A DNA stretch of 64,000 nucleotides from Elmis aenea (lineage: Eukaryota; Arthropoda; Insecta; Coleoptera; Elmidae), in NCBI GenBank assembly GCA_947652605.1, contig OX393576.1, positions 54,598,966 to 54,662,965 of the forward strand, given 5' to 3'. The notes under the pieces are model-generated. The model was given only the letters and a program-made list of their open reading frames with translations. It had not been told where the DNA came from and did not search any database. This document shows positions 1-13,300 of the stretch, in pieces; within the stretch, counting starts at the first letter, position 1, and each line of letters starts with the position of its first letter. The translations under genes were made by a program, and so were the position numbers.

Positions 1-2268
1 CAACACAAATCAGGAAATTTTAGTAAGTTATTTATTTTTCATGAAAATTTGTTTGGTACAAGATCATAATTAAAGTTTTTTTTTTTGTAATTATGTTTCC
101 TTATTCTTCTTCCATAGATTCCTGAAAGAATAGAAACTAAAAAAAGACATCCTGAAACGAAAGTAAACAATACACGAACGAAAAGACAAAAAACTAGTGA
201 CTCGACCGATGTCGTTACTTTAAATTACTCGACACCCCTGGAAATAAAAAACTCCATTAGCCTTGCTGCTGCAGATAGCACTGAATCAAAAAAAGAAGAA
301 ATCGAAAGCAAGCAGCTAATTGAAATGAATGAAGATACAAGTAGCCAAGAAGCAACAGAAGAAAATCCCAGTGAAGAACAGGAATATGGCGGAGAAGAGG
401 ATGATGATGAAGAAGATGAGGATGATGAAGATGAAGAAGGGGTCATCAACCCAATATTAAAAGTATCGCAGGTGAAGACGGACGTATTTCCATGCCCACA
501 TTGTGAGAGGTCATTTCCATTGCAACAGTTGCTGGATCTGCACATGAAGAATCATGGAAGGGAACGTTGCTTCAGTTGCGATGAATGTGGTCGAAAATTT
601 TTCACTAAATATGACCTCGGAAAGCACATCCAGACCCATTCGGATCTTAAGCCATTTACATGTGTCGTGTGCAGGAAACAGTTTTCACGTGAATCCTTGT
701 TACACCGCCACGAAAAGATCCATGTTGATGTCCCAAAATATTTATGCACATCCTGTGATAGAACGTTTTTGACCAGGGATGATCTCGATGCCCATTCAGA
801 AAAACACAAGAAGAAAAGACCTTTCGCTTGCAGATTATGTAACAAGAGTTTTGTGTTTAAGCAAGGGCTGGAAAGGCACGAGTTATCGCATTTGGATGAG
901 AAGCCCCACAAATGCAATTATTGTGAAGCCAGTTTTACTTCTCCAATCAAACTAACTCGACATATTACTTCCCACGCTGGACTGCGACCGTACCCCTGCA
1001 AAATGTGTGGACGTACATTCCTACTAAGCCATCACTTAACCAGACACATGCGCAGCCATTATGCAGCGAAATCTTCAAACGTAGCTCCAGTCGGTCAACA
1101 CAAATGTGACGTATGCAGTATGTCATTCAGACGGAAAGACTCTCTCATCAACCACAGCGCGATTCATTCTATGGTGAACCTGAAATGCGTTATCTGTAAC
1201 ACAGCTTTCGATAGTGCTAAAATGGTAAAAGAACACATAACAACGCATTTAGCGGGGCTTCCATATCCTTGCGATAAATGTGATTACAGCTTTGATACCC
1301 AAGACCAGTTAGAAGAGCACGAACTGAAACACGCAGAAATGGAATACGAAGAACAGATCGAACGTGAAGTCTCCGAAGAAGCTCAACAACAGCATATTGA
1401 TGAAGGTAAAGAAGACGATGAGTATTCTGATGATGACATTGCAGAGTACACCATAACTAACCCAGATAATCCAGAAGTTGTGCGTAGATCTAAACGAGAA
1501 ACGAAAATCAAAAACTACGCCCAATTCCTTAAAGACGAATTAGGATCTGACTTAGATGATGAAGTAATTGATGAAGGAGAAGAAGAAGAAATGAATGCTT
1601 CAATGAAGTCTCCTTCATCGGAAGAAACCATCAAGCCTGTTGTAAGATCCGAAGGCACCAAGGTGTATGTACGCAAAAACACAATGGAAAGGCCTAAATG
1701 TTTTCCAATCATGCACCCATCGCAAATCGATGTTGCTCCACTGGAACAAATAAATCAACCACAAGCAACGACGCTAGAAAATTTAGGCCTAACCAAACAG
1801 GCTGTAAATGCTTTACCCAACAGGACGTTTGTTGATATGAAAATTGGTAATAAAACTGTAAGGGTGCAAAAGCTGATGATGTCTAAAGCAGAAATTGATG
1901 CCATGGCGAAACAAGGAAAGATTGAAATGAAAGGTGGCACGATTATCCTCAAAAACATGCCCCAGAGAAGAAATGTTGCTAAAGAAGGAGAACAAAAACT
2001 GCCTAGCAAAGAAATAAGTATGGAATCGATTATAGATAATCAACCTAAATCAACTTTCACACCAAAGCCGGTAGTCAAAAAGACGTACATAAGAAAAACA
2101 GCAGCAAGTGCCATCGTGGAAGAAAGTACTGTAACACAGGGAACAACCGAAGAAAATTCTGATGATATAGTCACCATGGAGGATCAACAAGTAATCCATG
2201 AAGAAGAAATCCCTGTTAACACAACACTTCAGTTGAAAGTGGAAGTTGCAGAACAAAACAGTAATTAA
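1..2268 (+). CDS. C2H2 zinc-finger protein, ten fingers (3' end of gene)
   Basis: The 5' end lies outside the window. An intron runs from GTAAGT at 23 to AG at 117; the last exon opens at 118 in phase 0 and is read through to TAA at 2266-2268. The frame is open from 118, so the ATG at 325 is probably internal. Positions 1-22 are the tail of the previous exon. The last exon encodes a basic stretch, a long Asp/Glu-rich run (about 394-440), then ten tandem C2H2 fingers (487-1332) with C-x2-C-x12-H-x3-H spacing, such as [10 protein letters not shown]. After them come an acidic linker, the basic run [10 protein letters not shown] and a long low-complexity tail. Such proteins are usually nuclear DNA-binding transcription regulators. 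No ZAD, BTB or KRAB domain is visible, but an N-terminal domain could lie upstream. The family is certain; the ortholog is not recognised. Confidence 0.93.
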
Positions 2269-2875
2269 TGTGAAACAGTTGAAGAAACGTTTATTTCCTA
2301 CTTATTCACAGAGAACTGTAAATATTTATGTACAAAAGGTGTGGCCCAAAAAAAAAAAAAATTGGCACACATTTAAACAAATTTTGGCTAAAACTTTTAT
2401 GCAACTAAAATGCAAAATTGACATGAAATTTTTTGTTTTAATCAAGAGCACAATGTTCTAGGTAAGGCCATTGGGTGGTAAACAAAAAAGAGCTGGTACA
2501 AAATATTTTTGGACCACACTGTCTTAAGTTAGCTTTTTATGCACTTAAAGTTGAAAAAAAAATGGCCATAATGTTAATATTATTGTTACCTGATATTTTC
2601 AAGAGTTTATTTATTTTATTGACATACAATTTTAATCTACCAATGTGTATGAACATTATACAGGGCGTTCCAACCTTGATGAATTATTTGATATCTCTCC
2701 TAAGGTGCATTATAGTTGTGAATTATTTTATTTGAGGAACATTTAGATTTTTTTTTATCTTACTCCTGTCTAGCGGTAACTTACTGGGATCAAAATATTT
2801 GCTTTGCATGTGAATGTATACAATTTTAAGAAATAAGATTTTTTTCCAATAAATTGATGTCTAACTCTGCAGTTT
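2269..2875 (+). other. 3' untranslated region of the zinc-finger gene
   Basis: AT-rich non-coding sequence after the TAA stop at 2266-2268, with no open frame of interest. It runs to a canonical AATAAA at 2848-2853, about 580 bases past the stop. The exact cleavage site cannot be seen. Confidence 0.6.
2848..2853 (+). terminator. Poly(A) signal AATAAA for the zinc-finger gene
   Basis: Exact AATAAA hexamer in the right place and orientation for the upstream gene. A T-rich and then TG-containing stretch follows within about 45 bases (2889-2905), as expected for a downstream element. Confidence 0.5.
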
Positions 2876-2929
2876 AAATTACGGATTTATTTTTTGTGTT
2901 GTATTAGCTTTAGTTTACGAGGTGTGTTT

Positions 2930-2992
2930 AAAAAGTTTCAGGAAGAGAATAGAGCTACTGAGGTATTTGTTGGACCATTCCTGAAACTTTTT
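2930..2992. repeat. Short fold-back with perfect 15-bp arms
   Basis: Left arm AAAAAGTTTCAGGAA (2930-2944) and right arm TTCCTGAAACTTTTT (2978-2992) are perfect inverted copies around a 33-base loop. It lies just past the zinc-finger gene's poly(A) signal, so it is probably a tiny MITE remnant rather than part of the transcript. Confidence 0.6.
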
Positions 2993-3210
2993 GATACTAC
3001 TTGGTATGTAATTTAGCACTGGTGCAAAATATGTAAACAAATACAAATATTGTGAAATACATTTATTAAGAAACAAATATGTATATGAATATATATTATA
3101 CAATATAAAATAGGTGTTTGATTGAAGCATGTGGCAGTATAATCATAATTATATTGCAAACTTTCATGGACACAGTAAAAAAAGTTGGTGCATCATTTGC
3201 CATTATAGTA

Positions 3211-3835
3211 TACAGGGTGTGTATGAATTGGCGGAAGCGCTACACGTGGCGATGTTCTTCGTAAAATTCTAAGTCGAATATCTTAATACAAAAATGTTGT
3301 ACCATGCTACCTATGGCCTCTGGAACCATTTAAAAAAACAAAAATTTGGCAATCTTGCATTCATTGATTTGCGTTTGGACGCTTTTTTTATTAGCAACTT
3401 TCACTGATATTTATATTGTTTAGTCAAACTGAAAGCCTTCAGTTCGTAAACACAACTGCATTTTTTTAGGTATCGTCTAACACAAACTAGAAATAATTAC
3501 GAGAAAAACAGAGATGACAGCTAATGACAATGTTGCCATATGTATTATTTTCATTCAAATCAGTGATTAACATATTTTCAACACCAATTTTTGACAGGAA
3601 AAACACAATATCTAGGAAAAAATATTGAAAATTTATTTTTATTCCAAATTGCAGCTTTTTCATTAAAAATTATTAAATAATAATGCTTAATAAAGGACTG
3701 AATGTCAAAACTTTGAGGACCTCTTGCAGACACAGCAAGCATGGTACAACATTTTTGTATAAAGATTTTCGACTTAGAATTTTACGAAGAACATCGCCAC
3801 GTGTAGCGCTTCCGCCAATTTATACACACCTTGTA
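3211..3835. mobile_element. TA-flanked inverted-repeat element (MITE), 625 bp
   Basis: The left end starts TACAGGGTGTGTATGAATTG and the right end closes with the inverted counterpart, ...ATACACACCTTGTA. The arms stay inverted for about 70 bases, including GGCGGAAGCGCTACACGTGG. TA dinucleotides sit on both sides (3209-3210 and 3836-3837). Long inverted arms, no coding capacity and a TA duplication fit a non-autonomous Tc1/mariner-type element. The same TACAGGG terminus recurs across the window. Confidence 0.85.
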
Positions 3836-4370
3836 TAAGGGGTACGTTCAGCAACACACCAAGATGTCACGATTTTTCAGTCAAATTATTGCAGTTGCTA
3901 ACCCAAAGAAAAAACAATTTTTTAGATAACGAAAACTTGTTTAATAAAATGTCTTTTATGGTAGCATAATTTCTACACCTTTTATTAACTGTCTTAGACC
4001 CTTTATAACTACTAAATATTCCAGCTTTGTAGAATACTAATTTTGATTTTTAAACAAAATCTTTGCACGTCTGCCTTTGCGTTATTTTTTTAAATTCTTC
4101 CAACAAAAAAATGGGTCAAAAAATAAACGACAATTACTGCTAAAGGGTTACTTATAATAGACAACATTACAAACACAAAAAGTATATGTTTCAGATCCAC
4201 AACATTTATACATTTAATATTTAATATTTATGAGAATAAAATTGATGTGAGTCTAACAAAATATATAAATAATGCATAGCGAATATTTGTGTAGCTTGTA
4301 AAATACAAAAATATGGCATAAATGATAAATGAAAGAATGTAACTCGATGGTGATGATGCTAGATAAATTC
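3836..4370 (-). other. Probable 3' UTR of the aquaporin gene and gap
   Basis: AT-rich, no open frame. TTTATT at 3981-3986 reads AATAAA on the minus strand, about 390 bases past the aquaporin stop, and is a reasonable poly(A) signal. Nothing else is recognised. Confidence 0.45.
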
Positions 4371-7300
4371 TTATGGTAAATTCATGTCGTTTTTGCTGCC
4401 TGAACCATCCAGTCGTTTTAACTACAACAAAAACAAATCAAATTAGAAACTACAAGTAATAATGTTCTAGGAGAAACATTTAACATTTTTATAATACATT
4501 AGATATAAAAATGTATATGGCAATATAAAACTTTTTCAATATAAACTTAAGAAAAAGAGCAGTGCCGACTTAACGCTATTAACGAAAGTGGCAACTATCT
4601 AACTAAATCAATAAAATTTTCACTTAATTACCTCCAAATGGCCTACTTTTAAATTGAATATTTTGTTTGTGTTATCAGCAAAGACATTTATTATATTTTT
4701 GTGCTATTTAAATCACGTCTGATTTCTTTAATAAAAATTTAAAACCGTTTAAAACAATTACAGTAAACTTATATTTAACTCACATTACTACTTTCAGTAT
4801 TCCACACTTGTGTTTGCTTGGAAAAAAAAAATTATACATAAGATAAGACAATGAGTTTTAACCAGGGTTGAGCAGATTTAAATCAATTGATTTAAATCAC
4901 GATTTAAATCAAGTGATTTTTAAAAAAAATTATCAATTTAAATTACAGATTATATGAGTACAATATAATATTTATAATAAAACAAAATTGTATTACTATT
5001 AGTAATTAAATACACGAAATGATGAATAAACCATATCAATTTGCTCTTGTAAAGTAATATTCATTGTGGAAATGCAATAATTTAAAAAATAAATGACAAG
5101 TTTTGACGTTAGCGAAGTGAACAGTCAGTTTTTTCAATTTCCACGGCACTCTATTGCTCAATAACGATTTGAAGAAAAATGTCGAATATCTCAAAAAGTA
5201 CGAGTTTTGGGTATAGAACATACTTAACAAAATATGAAGCTCTTTTAAAGACGAATTTGATGACAAAAAAAATATACAGGGGTTTGCATTTGAAAAAATC
5301 GAGTTACGAGCTTTTGAAAATCATGTTGCCACCTATTTATAAACACCCCTGTATGTGTGATTCAAATTTTTTCATATCGAGCGAACAGAGACATTTTTTC
5401 TGCATGTCCATACCAAATTACAACTCTGTACTTCAAAATAACTTTAGGAGAATTTTTTAAATAGACTTAAAACCTTGAATAATTTAGAATTTTTTTTTTA
5501 CACTGCCGTATAAAAACCTGTAGTATTTTATATTGATGCAAAGCTAAAATTAAGGCGGTCAAAAATATTAAATAAATTGGGTGTTGTATTTGAAATATAA
5601 AAGTTGCTATTAGTTCCAGAAAGGTGACTCACCCTGTATATTTGAAAATATTTTTATTGTGTTTAGAAAAAACTGTATAAAATAGCATTTGAATCAACTT
5701 GATATCTCAAACTGTTTAGCCACAATCGACCGATCCCGCACTAATGACTCAACCTGTATATAATTAATTAAACATCACCATTTAGCACTGATTTTTTCAA
5801 AATTCTTAATCATTATATTTCATTTTTCATTTTGACAACAATTCACCAATGAATTAAATATATTGGTTATTAAATATATTAGCACAAAACAAAAATAGCA
5901 TGTGAATATGTCACTAAATTCGATAATATGGTACTTTTGATTTAAATCAAAAAAATATGATTTAAATCAAATAAATCGATTTTTTTGATTTTTTTAAAAA
6001 AATCATGATTTTTATCCACCCTGGTTTTAACACTACTATCCCCATCATGTAACACATAATTTTATTAAAAAACTTGTCATATAATTGATGTGGTTCTTAG
6101 AAAGTAAAGAGTATTGAAGAGTAAAGAATATTGAAAAGAAATTACTTTTAAAAACAAAATGTTATTGAAGTATGAATGGCACATTTAAATATGTTGTGAC
6201 TTCTACGCAACCTTGAATTTTTGAGCTCCTATTACCAATTTTGTGTATATTAAATTAGTTTAAAGGATAAAAAATTATAGTCACATTTTGAGGTCCCTAT
6301 AGATTAAGGACTAAGACGCTATATCTAAACGATCTCCTCAACGCCTACTCCAATTATTTACATACAGACTTACAACCATTATTCCAAAACAATTATTTCA
6401 GTATTGGCTGGCTCCTAACACGACCGGACATTGAAATTTTAAATGAAAATGTAAACCAAAGCAAGCGCACACTGAAAAAGATACTTACTTCTTTCTCATC
6501 TGTTACAACAGCTGTGTATCTTTCGATAATCCTCATGGATCCCAAAGGAGGTGCAGAAAAAGCGTGTTTGTACAACAATGCAGCAGCAATACCTCCCAGA
6601 GATGGCCCAACCCAATAAATCTGCAACAGTTTATTACAATTAACAACACCTACTTCATTTTTAATGTATGAAATACCCAAATTTTATACAAATATTGTCG
6701 TTGAAACAATTTAAAACTCAAAAGCAAAATTGTATAGAATTTCTTACTAATCCTAAGTGTTCACTGCAGATAATCCAAAATTGCATGCATCTTTAAATGA
6801 TAAAGAAGCAAGTTTTGTACTAATACCATTGATTTTCCAAGGAGTATCATAATCAAGAAATCAAGACTAATACTAACCCAGTGATCCGTCCAATTTCCAG
6901 CAATAACAGCAGATCCAAAACTACGAGCGGGATTCATACTGGATCCTGTATAATCAATAGCTGCTAAATGACCCAAAGCTACGGCTAAACCGATAGCTAA
7001 AGCACCAGCTGCTTTGGATTCGGGCCTGTTTGGATCACATACTCCAAAAACGGTTAGGACTAGTACGAATCCTAAGAAAAATTCCATTCCTAATCCTTGT
7101 ATGGCCGTTACTTCTCCTCTATCATTGAGTAGAGTGATGCCCAAGCCACCAACATGGAATTTCTCTGGAGTTAAAGCCTGAAATTTGATGTTAAAGTTTG
7201 ATTTATATTACTTGTAAGCATTAGCGGAGATATTTGGAACCCAACCCAAGCCCGGCAAACATCAAAAGCACCAGTGTATGTCAAATAAGGGCAAAAAGAA

Positions 7301-10300
7301 AGGTGTTGCACTACAAAACCACATATTATTTGAGTTTTTCGGTACGAGTACCCATTATAGTTAAATAATGTGGAAATAACAACAAAAACAAACTATTCTT
7401 ATCCACCAAGTTACTTCTAAAGAGCATTTGAAGACTTTAAATGAAGGACAATACAATATTATAAAGCGCTTATTCAACATTTCGAAAAAGTTTATTATGT
7501 TAAAAATAAAAACCTTACCTTGAGTATTGCGGATCCTGCGAGGGCACCCAAACACTGAGCAATAATGTAAAGTAATCCTTTAATGATGCTAGTGTTTCTT
7601 GTAACCATCATACCCAGGGTTACTGCTGGATTAACATGAGCTCCACTAACATGGCCAAGTGCCTACCAAAAAAATGCAAAAATTATACTCTAGAAGTTGA
7701 TTTACATTTAAATCAATAAAATGCGAAGAAGGATCAATTTGAGTGGAAGAATCTATTAATACAGCTTTTCTTTTCCCAAACCATAGAGGTATAAGTGACG
7801 TAGGTGTAAAAATCGCTGTATTAAAATTAAACGTAACATATAAAAAAAAAATTGAAACAACATACATTGTCCTCAACATCTGCCATATGTCTTAAAATTT
7901 ACACATGCGTATTTTTGGCCTGTGATTTAATATTGTCATATGCGAAACGTATTATTACACTTTATAATTACTTAAGCAAAATAAATCATTTCTTTTTTTG
8001 TTGTTTCTAAAGAGCAATCAACACGAATACACGCCATTCTGTTAATCATAAATAAATAATGTTTAATTTTAGCTTATGATATCATACAAATTTTAATATT
8101 TAAAATTATGTCAAGCTGTGTGTTGTCATCCAACCCAACTGCTATCTTGGGATCTCATTTATTTATACGTAACAGCACGTGCAGAAAGAACACTAACAAA
8201 AAAAGCGTAAAATTAGGTGTGGAGTCGCATTAACAAAACCGTAAAACCTTCATTAGTTTAATGCGTGGAATTAGTCAAAATTTGCATTATTTTGTTACTT
8301 CCGGAATAGGTGAACATGCTACTTTGTAAATTTGAAAAAATATGAGGTATCAACGTGTAGCTAAAATTAAAAATTTAAGGAGAGTCATTGTTTCTTCACG
8401 GCAATGGCAATATAATTTTTAGTTAAGTATTCTTGTTTATTAAGTCCCTTCCAGTTTTTCATAATTACTGAGTAGTTTACGTATATATTAAAATTAAAAA
8501 TTACTTTTTAAAGGATTTTGCTTTATGACTGAATTAGCTTTAATTTAAAATGTCGTTGACGAAATTACGGAGTCAGTTATTTATTTTTCTGTACTAAAAA
8601 AAACGTAAATGAAAGCTATCAAGAAGAGACTGATATTTAATTTTTTGCATTTTATTCTTCTTAATCTTTGTAGGTATTTAATATGTTTTTTGTAGTCATT
8701 TGTTAAACCTATCTAGCGACAATAAGTACAGTTTTTTCTTTACAACAACAGATCGAAACACTATGATCTTTCAGTTTTATGAAAAATTTAAGTACGACGA
8801 TCAAAGATATTTGTGCTGGTTTTAAAAAATTACCAGGTACAACCTAGAAGTTTACGGAATCCGGTGGAATTTAATAGAGACATAAATCAGTTTAATTAAA
8901 TATACTTCTATTTTTTTGTCAAGGGTCTCTCACAGAAACGCTAAACCAGGTACAAGACTTATTTATTCGTCAATAGTAATCTTATTGATTACTTCTGAGA
9001 AAGTACTAGTCTTGAAACTGGTTTAAGACTTCTGCTAGGCAGGGTTGGCCTGATTTAAATCAATTTATTTAAATCACGATTTAAATCATGATTTAAATCA
9101 GCTGATTTTTTAAAATAAAAATCATGATTTAAAGCAAATTTGATTTTTTTTTCAAAATTTAACGTCACACGTTACGTATAAATTATATGCACGTTTTACT
9201 TCCACTCGTTTAAACAACCGCTAGTAAAATACGCCGGAAATATTGCCTATTGGCTTCTCATAGGTCAGGGAGAAATAAAGTCTCTACATGAATTCGCATT
9301 CCGGTAGATTTGCTTTGTAGATTTTCCTCATTCAAAAAGTCTGCAACAACTGGAAAAGTTTTTTATTATCGATTTCTCAGAAAATTTAATTCTTGATAAA
9401 CATTGATGCATGACCTAAAACTAATTTTAGAAATGAAAAAAAAATTATATGACACTAGATTTTAACGATTTTAAAAATATTCGCAAAAGTAAAGTATTTT
9501 ATGACAAAAAAAAATTGTTTAGAAATCGGAAATATGACAATACGAAATTTGACGTTAAAATTTCATTTTTGAATTTTACAGTAGTGTCTACATTTAAAAA
9601 GTTTGCAACTAAAGGAAAAGTTTTTTATTATCGATTTCTTGGAGAACTTTATTCTTGACAAAAGTTGGTGGATGGTATAAAACTAATTTTTAACTAAAAA
9701 AAGCTCGAAATATTTGCAAGATTAAAGTACCCTTATTTTAAGAGTTAAAAAAAATTCAAGAGAAAACAATATATTCTATTGAGTAAAATTTTTAAATTCT
9801 AAACAGTTTTTCAGCTTTATTAAAATTCTTAATACGAGGGGGGGCCCAAAAATAACCGGAATTATTTTCTGAAGGGCGAGCCCCTTTTAGTTCGAGCTTC
9901 TCGTGCTAGGAGAATATTCTAGAAACCCTTCTGCATCAGCGTGCCTACTGGCGTTGCTGTGTGTTGCTGCGTTCGGCTTCAGTGAATTTTTTTCGAAGAC
10001 TCTTTCAACGCATCTGTCTATTTTGTGATGGCTGATTTACAAGAACTTGCGGCAGTGACATTTTGTTTCCTGCTATGGAAAATAAAAAGGAAACAATTGT
10101 TATGCTACAGACAACTTACAAAGAAGTTGCTCGCAAGTTTTAAAATGGTTTTTCCGTTTTAAACATGGCGAAATGTCGACTGACGATCAACCTCGGCCCG
10201 GGCGTCCTTTGACCAACTGAAGAAAATGTGATACGAATTCGTTTAGCCATCTTGAAAGACCGTCGTCGGACCATTTATGAACTTGTGACGTTGACTGGAG

Positions 10301-13300
10301 TGTCATGGAGTTCCTATCGGCGAATTTTATCAAAAGATTTGGGTATGAAACAAGTTGCAGCAAAATTTGTGCCTAGCTTGATCACATCTCAACAAAGAGA
10401 CAATCGCGTGCCGTGCCATGAAGGAGCAGTTGAAGGCTGACCTAACCAGATCCCCCCTCCCAAATCATGATCGAAGACGAATCTTGGTGCTATGGTTACG
10501 ACCCCGAAACGAAGCAGCCAAATTTCACTGCAGCAAGTTCTTGTAAATCAGCCGTCACAAAATAGACAGATGCGTTGAAAAAGTCTTCGAAAAAAATTCA
10601 CTGAAGCCGAACGCAGCAACACACAGCAACGCCAGTAGGCACGCTGATGCAGAAGGGTTTCTAGAATATTCTCCAAGCACGAGAAGCTCGAACTAAAAGG
10701 GGCTCGCCCTTCAGAAAATAATTCCGGTTATTTTTGGGTCCCCCCTCGTATATGGGCACTTTTTAGATGTTAAAATTATTTCAAAAATAAAAATTGAAAT
10801 TTTAACGCCATATATCACCTTTGGTCGTATTTTTGAATTCTAAACAATCTTTCCCTATGAAGTATTTTTTGTAACTCTTAAAATAAGGTCCCTTTACTCT
10901 GGGAATATTTCTGAAATCGCTAAAATTTGGTATCGTAGCCATTTTTGGGAATTTTTTTCCATCTTTTAATTAGTTTAGGTCATCCACCAACTTTTATCAG
11001 GAATAAAAGTTTCTGAGAAATTTTTAGTAATTTTTATTTTTTTTCATTTGTTGATACTTATTTAATGACGCTGTATAGAATATAATATAATACAGTGTGA
11101 ATAATGAATAAATTAGTCGTAAAAATATCAAATAGTCAAGTTTCTTTAAAAAAAATCAAAAATTCGGGTTTATTTTGATTTTTTAAATTTAAATAAAATC
11201 TTGCCCAACCCTGCTACTAGGGATCCTACGAGAGAAAAAAAAAGACTTAAATGAAAATTATTTGTATTAATAAATAAATCATTCACGTATTTATTAATAG
11301 AAACATTTTCTTACAATTCAAAAACATGTTGTTGGGAAAATTTGCAAAATATTTAAAAAACTTTCAAAAAAATATGCTTTTTAAACAGTCACTTAAGAAT
11401 CTTGGACAGAGATTTTGAATTCAGCACAACCTGATTTATAAACATAAGACACTGAAAATATACACAAGCAAAGGATTCGTTTAAAGTCAATATAATTAAT
11501 CCTTTGACCAATTATAACTCATCCACCCTAATTAACTGACCTTGCCATCAGACTACAATCTTTTTTAAACATATGTAACAACAAAGTTAATAGAAAGAAT
11601 AATTCAAAATACTGGGTAATTGAAAGGGTACTTTATAAATTTTCAATGGAAAATCTACCGTTTTAAGAAGAAGTATCTTACAGACATCAATTTGATAGAA
11701 AAACGGAGGCTATATCGATTGAAAAAGTTTAGTTTATTTATAAGTAACAAAACACCCAGACATCAGTTTTAAATTTTGTGTTTGACGATTTGTGTGATAA
11801 ATATAAATCTAGCTCAAAAGATATATACCGGGTGTAACTGAAATCAGGCTCACCCGTTTTTTTTTCTTTAGTTTTGAATTTAGACAAATGAAATGTTAGA
11901 CATGTAACATTTGCAAAAAACTGGATTATTAGAACATAGGTACACTTTTGTTTCACTTCCAGTTTCGCCGGAAATGACCATAACTTTGTTATTTTAAATG
12001 GAACACCCTGTATATTTTTACAAAGAGGAAACGATTTTGGATACAACTGCACTATTTTGGTTAATTTTTATAACCTCAAATAATTTTTTGACAAAAATTA
12101 AATTTTTTATTAAGTGTGCCGTGACCCGCATAAATTAACGCATAAATTAAATTTTATTTTGTCAACAAGTGTCCGAAAAACGGTTTTGTAAAAAAAACAC
12201 AAAAAAAGCATTTTTTCCGACGACCACTATGTAAAGCGAGTAATTTCGCACGGCTTGCTGCTACTGAAAATGACAAATTGCGCATGACACCGGAAATTGT
12301 GTGCAAAGTTCACTTTGCGTGTGTAAAGTGACGATTTCCGCTACATTACACACGCTAAACGCGCTGTCAAGTTAACGTGAAGCAAATCTAACCTCACAAG
12401 TGTCAAGTGTCACCAACGTCAAAAAAATGTTATTTTCACAACTTTTTTGCAGAATTAATGATTATGTCTAAGTGGTCGTCGGAAAAGCATAGTGTACAAC
12501 ACGTGCTGAATTGAATATTTCACACTCGTATGACTGAGCCACTCGCCTGACGGCTCGTGGCTCAACTGTCATACTCGTGTGAAATATTCAACTTTCAGCA
12601 CTAGTTGTACAATATACTATTTTTGTTGCCATTTGGCATAGTCAACTATGATTATTAGGATATCTTACCAAAATCTTACAATAATTTGAAATTTTTAATG
12701 CCCGCTCCTAATAAAAATACCAAGTTATTGGTATTGTTGAATTCGCCAGAAAATACTCTTTTTAAATAACAGCATGCGCCACTATCGTTCCATTTAAAAA
12801 AAATTATTTTTTGCCAAAAAACCAATTTCGCAACCTTTAAGGTCTATTAAAGCAGCCCAAATGTCAATTAAAATTTACAAAACCGTTTTTCTGACACTTT
12901 TTGACATAATAAAATTCAATTTATGCGGGTCACAGCACACTTAATAAAAAATTTAATTTTTGTCAAAAAATTATTTGAGGTTATAAAAATTAACCAAAAT
13001 GGTACAGTTGTATCCAAAATCGTTTCCTCTTTCCAAAAATGTCAAAATATACAGGGTGTTCCATTTAAAATAACAAAGTTATGGCCATTTCCGGCGAAAC
13101 CGGAAGTGAAACAAAAATGTACCTATGTTCAAATAATCCAGTTTTTTGCAAATGTTACATGTCTAAAATTTCATTTGTCTAAATTCAAAATTAAAGAAAA
13201 AAAAGTGGGTGAGCCTGATTTCAGTTACACCCGGTATTGTGTGTATAATGTGTTAAAACAAAACCACTCGTAGTTTTGGGGGTAAAAAAGCAGGTTGAAA

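Larger units (their letters stand above)
9331..11056. mobile_element. Nested fold-back element (AAAAAGTCTGCAAC family)
   Basis: The left arm contains TTCAAAAAGTCTGCAAC, TTTTTTATTATCGATTTCTC and AAAACTAATTTTAG; the right side has the inverted matches (TAATTAGTTTAGGTCATCC, CACCAACTTTTATCAGG). A second copy of the arm motif sits at 9598. The same family is found at 55193-56262, also inside a hAT element. The exact ends are eroded, so the limits are approximate. Confidence 0.6.
9040..11213. mobile_element. hAT element with two levels of nested insertion
   Basis: Left tip CAGGGTTGGCCTGATTTAAATC and right tip ...TTGCCCAACCCTG form inverted ends. Flanks CTGCTAGG (9032-9039) and CTACTAGG (11214-11221) agree at 7 of 8 bases, an aged target duplication. 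The GATTTAAATC subterminal repeats mark it as a relative of the 4863 and 20918 elements. Inside is an inverted-arm element (about 9331-11056), and inside that a mariner (9835-10748). All of it sits in aquaporin intron 1 without touching exons. Confidence 0.85.

Noticed and set aside
225..545. Minus-strand open frame with a long Ser run
   Set aside because: Shadow of the Asp/Glu-rich coding stretch of the zinc-finger exon.
5179..5460. Open frame inside the hAT element, also present in copy B
   Set aside because: Conserved only because the element is repeated; no transposase motif, and interrupted differently in copy B.
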